Source of the DNA: Rugamonas brunnea
Lineage (GTDB): Bacteria; Pseudomonadota; Gammaproteobacteria; Burkholderiales; Burkholderiaceae_D
Length of the DNA stretch: 64,000 nucleotides
Assembly (NCBI RefSeq): GCF_014042345.1
Contig: NZ_JACEZT010000021.1
Location: forward strand, 1 to 64,000
Direction of reading: 5' to 3'
The position numbers and the translations under genes were made by a program. Positions within the stretch are counted from its first letter, which is position 1; every line of letters begins with the position of its first letter. Under the pieces are notes generated by a model that did no database searches, was not told the DNA's origin, and was given only the letters and a program-made list of their open reading frames with translations. Of this stretch, positions 59,131 to 64,000 are shown one piece after another.

Positions 59131-60987
59131 TTACAGCACGTCGCTGGCGTGGTCGGCCAGGCGCGAGCGTTCGCCGCGCGCCAGCGTCACATGGCCGCTG
59201 TGCGCCCAGCCCTTGAAGCGGTCGACCACGTAGGTCAGGCCGCTCGAACCTTCCGTCAGGTACGGCGTGTCGATCTGCGCGATGTTACCGAGGCACAGGA
59301 TCTTGGTGCCGGGACCGGCGCGCGTGACCAGGGTCTTGATCTGCTTGGGCGTCAGGTTCTGCGCTTCGTCGATGATCAGGAACTTGTTGACGAAGGTGCG
59401 GCCGCGCATGAAGTTGAGCGACTTGATCTTGATGCGCGAACGGATCAGGTCCTGCGTGGCCGCGCGGCCCCATTCGCCGCCGTCGGAGTCGGACTTGTTG
59501 AGCACTTCGAGGTTGTCGTCGAAGGCGCCCATCCAGGGCGACATCTTCTCTTCTTCCGTACCGGGCAGGAAGCCGATGTCCTCGCCCACGGGCACCGTGA
59601 CGCGGGTCACGATGATCTCGTTGTAGAGCTTGGTCTCCAGCACCTGCGCCAGGCCCGCCGCCAGTGCCAGCAGGGTCTTGCCGGTGCCGGCCTGGCCCAG
59701 CAGCGTGACGAAGTCGCACTCGGGGTTCATCAGCAGGTTCAGCGCGAAGTTCTGCTCGCGGTTGCGCGCCGTCACGCCCCACACATTGTTCTTGTTGTGG
59801 CTGAAGTCGCGCAGGGTTTGCAGCACGGCCGTCTTGCCGTTGATCTGCTTGACCTGGCCGTAGAACGGCGCTTCGCCGTTTTTCGGTTCCAGGAAGATGA
59901 ACTGGTTGACCAGCATCGACGGCACGAACGGGCCCGTCACGCGGTAGAACGTGGCGCTCTGGCCGTTCTTGTTCTCCTGCCACGACTCCATGTCCTTGCC
60001 GTGCTTGTTCCAGAAGTCATCGGGCAGTTGCACGATGCCCGAGTACAGCAGGTCGGTGTCTTCCAGCACATGGTCGTTGAAGTAGTCTTCCGCCGGCAGG
60101 CCCAGCGCGCGGGCCTTGATGCGCATGTTGATGTCTTTCGACACCAGCACCACGGGCCGCCCTTCCTGCTCCGCTTCCAGCGAACGGACCACAGCCAGGA
60201 TCTGGTTGTCGGCCTTGCCCACCGGCAGGCCGGCCGGCAGGTCCGCGCTTTGCAGGCGGGTCTGGAAGTACAAACGGCCCTTGGCGTCCTTGTTACCCAG
60301 TTTGGACAGCGGGATGCCTTTTTCGATCGCGTCGTCGTCCGTGTTCGATACCAGCGCGTCCAGCGTGCGCGACACCTGGCGCGCGTTGCGGGCCACTTCC
60401 GTCATGCCCTTCTTGTGGTTGTCCAGTTCCTCCAGCGTCATCATCGGCAGGTAGACGTCGTGCTCCTCGAAGCGGAACAGCGAGGACGGGTCGTGCATCA
60501 GCACGTTGGTGTCGAGCACGAACAGCTTGGTCTGGCCGGTCTGGTCGGCGTGGCGGCTGGTGGACGACTTGAGCGGCACTTCCACCGGCTTGTGCTTGGC
60601 CGGATGCGGCGCTTCGGCCGTGATCGGCGTGACCTTGGCGCGCGCGGCTGGCGCGGCCTTGACCTTCGATGGCGTGGGCGACGCTTCGCCGGCCGGCGCG
60701 TGCAGTGGCGCGGCCTGCAGGATGGCGGCCTTGGGCTTGGCCTTGGCGGCGGCCGGCTTGGCCACCGCAGCCTTCGCCACGGCGGGCTTGGCCACGGGCA
60801 CGGCCTTGACGGTGGCGGCCTTGGCCTTGGCCGGCGCCTTCTTGGCGGCAGCGGTCGTTGCCGGCGCGGCTACCGGTTCGACGGCGTCGACCGCGAGGGC
60901 CGGTGTGGGGTTGGCGCCGCTGGCCTTGGGATAATCTTTTGCCAGCAGTAAAGTCGCTGGCTTACTTGGAATTTTTGGCAGTGGCAT
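59131..60987 (-). CDS. phoH: PhoH family ATPase with N-terminal PIN domain
   Basis: The 618-residue protein starts with a long Ala/Lys/Pro linker (about 1-145, with AAVAKPAAAKAKPKAAIL-like repeats). A PIN ribonuclease domain follows at about 150-285 (KLFVLDTNVLMHDPSSLFRFEEHDV ... LVSKDINMRIKA). The PhoH ATPase domain lies at about 370-600 with Walker A GQAGTGKTLLALAAG and Walker B FLIIDEAQNLT. PIN-PhoH proteins are RNA-directed and helicase/nuclease-like; the cellular role is debated. ATG 60987 (MPLPKIPS) is preferred over TTG 61002. A GGTGGCC/GGCCACC dyad (61133-61150) lies upstream. Confidence 0.92.
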   Translation of the reverse strand: MPLPKIPSKPATLLLAKDYPKASGANPTPALAVDAVEPVAAPATTAAAKKAPAKAKAATVKAVPVAKPAVAKAAVAKPAAAKAKPKAAILQAAPLHAPAGEASPTPSKVKAAPAARAKVTPITAEAPHPAKHKPVEVPLKSSTSRHADQTGQTKLFVLDTNVLMHDPSSLFRFEEHDVYLPMMTLEELDNHKKGMTEVARNARQVSRTLDALVSNTDDDAIEKGIPLSKLGNKDAKGRLYFQTRLQSADLPAGLPVGKADNQILAVVRSLEAEQEGRPVVLVSKDINMRIKARALGLPAEDYFNDHVLEDTDLLYSGIVQLPDDFWNKHGKDMESWQENKNGQSATFYRVTGPFVPSMLVNQFIFLEPKNGEAPFYGQVKQINGKTAVLQTLRDFSHNKNNVWGVTARNREQNFALNLLMNPECDFVTLLGQAGTGKTLLALAAGLAQVLETKLYNEIIVTRVTVPVGEDIGFLPGTEEEKMSPWMGAFDDNLEVLNKSDSDGGEWGRAATQDLIRSRIKIKSLNFMRGRTFVNKFLIIDEAQNLTPKQIKTLVTRAGPGTKILCLGNIAQIDTPYLTEGSSGLTYVVDRFKGWAHSGHVTLARGERSRLADHASDVL

Positions 60988-61246
60988 CAGGATCTCGATC
61001 AAATAAATTCTGGAGGAATCCGCCCACGGGTGCGCCTGGCGCGAGCGGGGCGGCCGGATGGGATGGATGCGGGGGAAACAGGGTTACAGGACTGCCGACG
61101 GGCACGCGATCGGCCCGGGTAAGATACCGCGTGGTGGCCGGCTGGCCACCATGTAGGGTGAGAGTTGGTACAGTGCTGACTCAAAATGGCTGCTTGCGCA
61201 TGGACGAGCTACGGTTGGGCAAACTGGACGTTCGCCGCGCGTGCGA

Positions 61247-61717
61247 TCAACCCTGACGCGCCACGAATTCCAGCACTTCATCGACGTGACCTGCTACCTT
61301 CACGCCTCTCCATTCTTTCACCAATTGCCCATGAGCGTCAATGACAAACGTGCTGCGCTCGATGCCGCGCACGGTCTTGCCGTACATCTGCTTCAGCTTC
61401 ATCACGCCGAACTGCTGGCACAGCGTTTCCTCGGGGTCCGAGATCAGCTCGAACGGCAGGCCCAGCTTGGCCTTGAAGCCTTCGTGCGAGCGCAGCGAGT
61501 CGCGGCTGATGCCGTAGATCTCGGTGCCGGCCGCCTGGAACTGCGCATGCAGGTCGCGGAAGGCCATGCTCTCGGTGGTGCAGCCCGGTGTGTTGTCCTT
61601 GGGGTAGAAATACAGCACCGTGTAGCGGGCCGGGCGGCCGGCCAGCTGGAAGGTCTGCCCACCCGTCATGGGGGCGGCGAAGTCGGCGATGGGTGCTACG
61701 GTTTGGCGATCAGCCAC
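61247..61717 (-). CDS. bcp: Peroxiredoxin, BCP/PrxQ family
   Basis: The 156-residue thioredoxin-fold peroxidase has the peroxidatic C46 in YFYPKDNTPGCTTES. The usual nearby resolving Cys (five residues on) is Met here. The only other Cys is C100 in DPEETLCQQFGV, so it is either a one-Cys-type enzyme or uses C100 as an unusual resolving residue. It reduces organic and hydrogen peroxides with thioredoxin or another thiol. It follows arnD by 46 bp on the same strand. Confidence 0.9.
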   Translation of the reverse strand: MADRQTVAPIADFAAPMTGGQTFQLAGRPARYTVLYFYPKDNTPGCTTESMAFRDLHAQFQAAGTEIYGISRDSLRSHEGFKAKLGLPFELISDPEETLCQQFGVMKLKQMYGKTVRGIERSTFVIDAHGQLVKEWRGVKVAGHVDEVLEFVARQG

Positions 61718-61763
61718 AGGGTCTCTCCTGAACGGTGAACTTCAGCAACGGGGACTGCGGGGA

Positions 61764-62741
61764 CTAGCGGGCGGCGCCTTGCACCATCAGCTGGCCCGAA
61801 CGTCCCGGCAATTCGCCCCACGTCATGGGGCACACGGGCAGCACGTCATCCTTGACCTGCCCGTAGTGGTCGGCCATGGACGCCAGTCGATAACCCTGGG
61901 CGCGCCATCCGGCCAATAACTGCTCGAAGATGGGGGCGAGTTTCTGTCCTTCAAGCTCCGCGTGCAAGGTGTACACATGGTCGCGCGTGGCGCCGGCCGT
62001 CAGCTTGAGCAGGAAGGGGGCGATGTTGGCGGTCGTGATCAGGGTGCCGTCGATCTCGCGCCCCAGCAGCTCGTCCAGCGTGGGCAGGGTGGTGGGCAAC
62101 TGGATGCAGTCGAGCACCTTGCCGTCCACGGCCAGCCGGTGCGGGCCGTCGGCCGGGTTGGCCAGCGTGCCGTTCTCGTTGAGCACGCAGCGCTGGTCCG
62201 AGGCGTAGCGGTAGCCGGCCGTGTCGTGCTCGACGAAGGCGGCGCCGTTCATCTGCCAGCCGGCCGCGCCGTGCGTGTGCGGCGGTGCGCCGAATACAGT
62301 GGCGTAGCGCGCTGCGGCCTTGCGCATCATGGCCACGGTCCAGGCGGCGTGGCGCTTGGCCACGTTGTCCTGCCACAGCACGTGGTCCCAGGTGTGGATG
62401 CCGCATTCGAAACCGGCGTCGCGCACGGCGCGCAGCTCGGCCGCGCACTGCTTGCCGATGTCCGGCCCCGGCAGCAGCGTGCCGTACATCAGGGTCTTGA
62501 GGCCGTAGTGCTCGACCACGGAGGTGCGCGACACCTTGCTGAAGAAGCCGGGCCGCAGGGCGCGCCGCAGGGCCCAGCCCGTGTGGTCCGGTCCCAGCGA
62601 GAACAGGAAGGTGGCGTGGGCCTGGTGCGCGCTCAGCATGCGCACCAGGTTGGGCACACCCTCGCGGGTGCCGCGATAGGTGTCCACATCGATCTTGAGC
62701 GTCAGCAGGGGCTGATGCTGGTTGGGCAGGGGACCGGTCAA
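61764..62741 (-). CDS. arnD: 4-deoxy-4-formamido-L-arabinose-phosphoundecaprenol deformylase
   Basis: ArnD removes the formyl group in the undecaprenyl-phosphate aminoarabinose pathway that modifies lipid A against cationic peptides. The 325 residues have a NodB-type polysaccharide deacetylase fold, with LKIDVDTYRGTREGVP and the conserved DAGFECGIHTWDHVLWQD metal-binding motif. An ArnD-specific PPHTHGAAGWQMN insertion is present. It is placed directly after the ArnA-type decarboxylase gene (4 bp). Confidence 0.92.
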   Translation of the reverse strand: MTGPLPNQHQPLLTLKIDVDTYRGTREGVPNLVRMLSAHQAHATFLFSLGPDHTGWALRRALRPGFFSKVSRTSVVEHYGLKTLMYGTLLPGPDIGKQCAAELRAVRDAGFECGIHTWDHVLWQDNVAKRHAAWTVAMMRKAAARYATVFGAPPHTHGAAGWQMNGAAFVEHDTAGYRYASDQRCVLNENGTLANPADGPHRLAVDGKVLDCIQLPTTLPTLDELLGREIDGTLITTANIAPFLLKLTAGATRDHVYTLHAELEGQKLAPIFEQLLAGWRAQGYRLASMADHYGQVKDDVLPVCPMTWGELPGRSGQLMVQGAAR

Positions 62742-62745
62742 ATCA

Positions 62746-63798
62746 TCAATCCATCAGGGCCTGGGCTGCGGCCACCTGGCTGCGGTAGGCGTCGAAGATC
62801 TTGCGCAGTGCGTCGGCCATGGTGGTCGATGGCTTCCAGCCCAGCTCGTCGCAGGTGTTGGTGATCTTGGGCACGCGGTTCTGCACGTCCTGGTAGCCCG
62901 CGCCGTAGTAGGCGCCGGAGGTGGTTTCCACGATCTTGACCTGCTTGGCGCCGGTGGCGTACTCCGGGTATTCCTCGGCCAGCTTCAGCATCATGCCGGC
63001 CAGGTCGCGGATCGAGTAGTTGTTGGTCGGGTTGCCGATGTTGTAGATCTTGCCGGTGGCGGCGCCGTTCTTGTTCTCGATGATCTTCATCAGGGCGTCG
63101 ATGCCGTCGTCGATGTCGGTGAAGGCGCGCTTCTGGTTGCCGCCGTCGACCAGCGAGATGTTCTCGCCGCGCACGATGTGGCCGAAGAACTGGGTCACCA
63201 CGCGCGACGAACCTTCTTTCGGCGTGTGGATGGAATCGAGGCCGGCGCCGATCCAGTTGAACGGGCGGAACAGGGTGAAGTTCAGGCCTTCCATGCCGTA
63301 GCCCCAGATCACGCGGTCCATCAGCTGCTTGGCGTTGGAGTAGATCCAGCGCGGCTTGTTGATCGGGCCGCAGATCAGTTCCGAGTTCTCGGGATCGAAT
63401 TCCTCGTCGTGGCACATGCCGTACACTTCCGAGGTCGATGGGAACACCAGGTGCTTGCCGTACTTGGCGGCCGAGCGGACGATGGGCAGGTTGGCCTCGA
63501 AGTCCAGTTCGAACACGCGCAGCGGCTGCTTGACATAGGTCGACGGGGTGGCGATGGCCACCAGCGGCAGGATCACGTCGCACTTCTTGACGTGGTACTC
63601 GACCCATTCCTTGTTGATCGTGATGTCGCCTTCGAAGAAGTGCATGCGCGATTTGTACGCTTCATTCTCCAGGATGTCGGTGATGCGGTCCGTGCTCATG
63701 TCCATGCCGTAGAGGTGCCAGTCGGTCGTTTCCAGGATGCGCTTCGACAGGTGGTGGCCGATGAAGCCGTTGACGCCGAGGATGAGGACTTTTTTCAT
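62746..63798 (-). CDS. arnA: UDP-glucuronate decarboxylase / UDP-4-keto-pentose synthase (stand-alone ArnA C-terminal domain)
   Basis: The 350-residue SDR protein has NAD-binding GVNGFIGHHL and active-site PSTSEVYGMC. The catalytic YSNAKQLMDRVIWGYG (Y-x3-K) and LFRPFNWIGAGLD complete the fit with the decarboxylase half of E. coli ArnA. It oxidatively decarboxylates UDP-glucuronate to UDP-4-keto-arabinose. In enterics this is fused to a formyltransferase; here the latter seems to be the separate gene just upstream. The symbol is used in the split sense. Confidence 0.9.
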   Translation of the reverse strand: MKKVLILGVNGFIGHHLSKRILETTDWHLYGMDMSTDRITDILENEAYKSRMHFFEGDITINKEWVEYHVKKCDVILPLVAIATPSTYVKQPLRVFELDFEANLPIVRSAAKYGKHLVFPSTSEVYGMCHDEEFDPENSELICGPINKPRWIYSNAKQLMDRVIWGYGMEGLNFTLFRPFNWIGAGLDSIHTPKEGSSRVVTQFFGHIVRGENISLVDGGNQKRAFTDIDDGIDALMKIIENKNGAATGKIYNIGNPTNNYSIRDLAGMMLKLAEEYPEYATGAKQVKIVETTSGAYYGAGYQDVQNRVPKITNTCDELGWKPSTTMADALRKIFDAYRSQVAAAQALMD

Positions 63799-63819
63799 GT
63801 GATCTTCTCTAGGTAATGT

Positions 63820-64000
63820 TCATTGTCCGCTGGCGGCAGCGGCCAGGCGGGACTGCAACTGCGCGGCTGTGACGGGTTCACCGTCGGCCGTCAAGGCGGA
63901 AATCGCCAGCATGCGGCCATCGCCGCACACGCCAAAGATGCAATTATCCACTACTGTCAAGCCCGGACGCAAACTTGCGCTGGCAACATTGTCAGTATGT
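63820..64000 (-). CDS. Formyltransferase (ArnA N-terminal type), C-terminal end only
   Basis: A frame from the window edge to TGA (63820-63822) encodes 56 residues. It includes VDNCIFGVCGDGRMLAISA and a tail DGEPVTAAQLQSRLAAAASGQ. That resembles the C-terminal OB-like part of Fmt/ArnA formyltransferases. It is 21 bp upstream of the decarboxylase gene on the same strand, so it would supply the N-formylation step of aminoarabinose synthesis. The short overlap with the window limits certainty. Confidence 0.65.
   Translation of the reverse strand, partial: HTDNVASASLRPGLTVVDNCIFGVCGDGRMLAISALTADGEPVTAAQLQSRLAAAASGQ

Overview
The window is GC-rich betaproteobacterial chromosome. The order leuC-leuD-leuB-asd-fimV-truA-trpF-trpB-trpA-accD-folC-SPOR-cvpA-purF and the protein sequences point to Burkholderiales, most likely Oxalobacteraceae (Massilia, Duganella or Janthinobacterium type). 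The family-level call is inference from gene order and protein recognition; no database was searched. No rRNA, tRNA, CRISPR array or intact transposon was seen.

Layout. (1) 0-1.4 kb: the 3' part of a CheA-type chemotaxis kinase. (2) 1.6-19.9 kb, + strand: leucine biosynthesis (leuCDB) with an entericidin-like lipoprotein gene between leuC and leuD, aspartate-semialdehyde dehydrogenase, the polar hub FimV, pseudouridine synthase TruA, tryptophan genes trpF/B/A, accD, folC, a SPOR-domain protein, cvpA, purF and a PLP-dependent Cys/Met-metabolism enzyme. (3) 19.9-25.7 kb: lexA (- strand) behind two SOS boxes, divergent from the rpsF-priB-rpsR-rplI ribosomal/primosome operon, then dnaB and a DUF47/Pit phosphate-uptake pair. 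(4) 25.9-28.4 kb: an accessory patch with lower GC (YdeI-like protein, a small secreted protein, a DUF6714-like protein). It ends with an unrecognised - strand gene whose upstream region carries a 10-bp-phased array of TTGTCT sites. (5) 28.5-34.1 kb, - strand: a 2-oxoacid:ferredoxin oxidoreductase (KorAB type) with its own flavin/iron-sulfur electron-transfer subunit, preceded by a CBS-domain protein and a copper-chaperone-like protein. (6) 34.3-51.8 kb, - strand: a complete tad/Flp (type IVb) pilus locus of about 19 genes. Its three small pilin-like genes come first and a large Ig-like-domain lipoprotein comes last. Upstream on the same strand is a two-component pair (52.1-54.4 kb) that is the obvious candidate regulator. 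(7) 54.7-63.99 kb: a SAM methyltransferase, a multi-spanning membrane protein, a TauE/SafE permease, a glutathione transferase, an orphan HicB, PhoH, a peroxiredoxin and the start of an arn (aminoarabinose lipid A) cluster that runs off the end.

How the genes work together. The tad genes form a closely packed, translationally coupled unit: pilins, prepilin peptidase TadV, secretin CpaC, motor ATPase CpaF, platform proteins TadBC, localisation ATPase CpaE and minor pilins TadE/F/G. Several genes with no standard place in Tad models are stitched into it by 4-bp stop/start overlaps: a PAP2-type lipid phosphatase/transferase, an ICMT-type membrane methyltransferase and a winged-helix-AAA ATPase. 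This extended Tad locus and the phased TTGTCT array are the two places most likely to hold undescribed biology.

Start codons were chosen from Shine-Dalgarno (SD) spacing and family N-termini. Several differ from the longest reading frame: priB appears to start at CTG, truA and the flavin subunit at TTG, and others at GTG.
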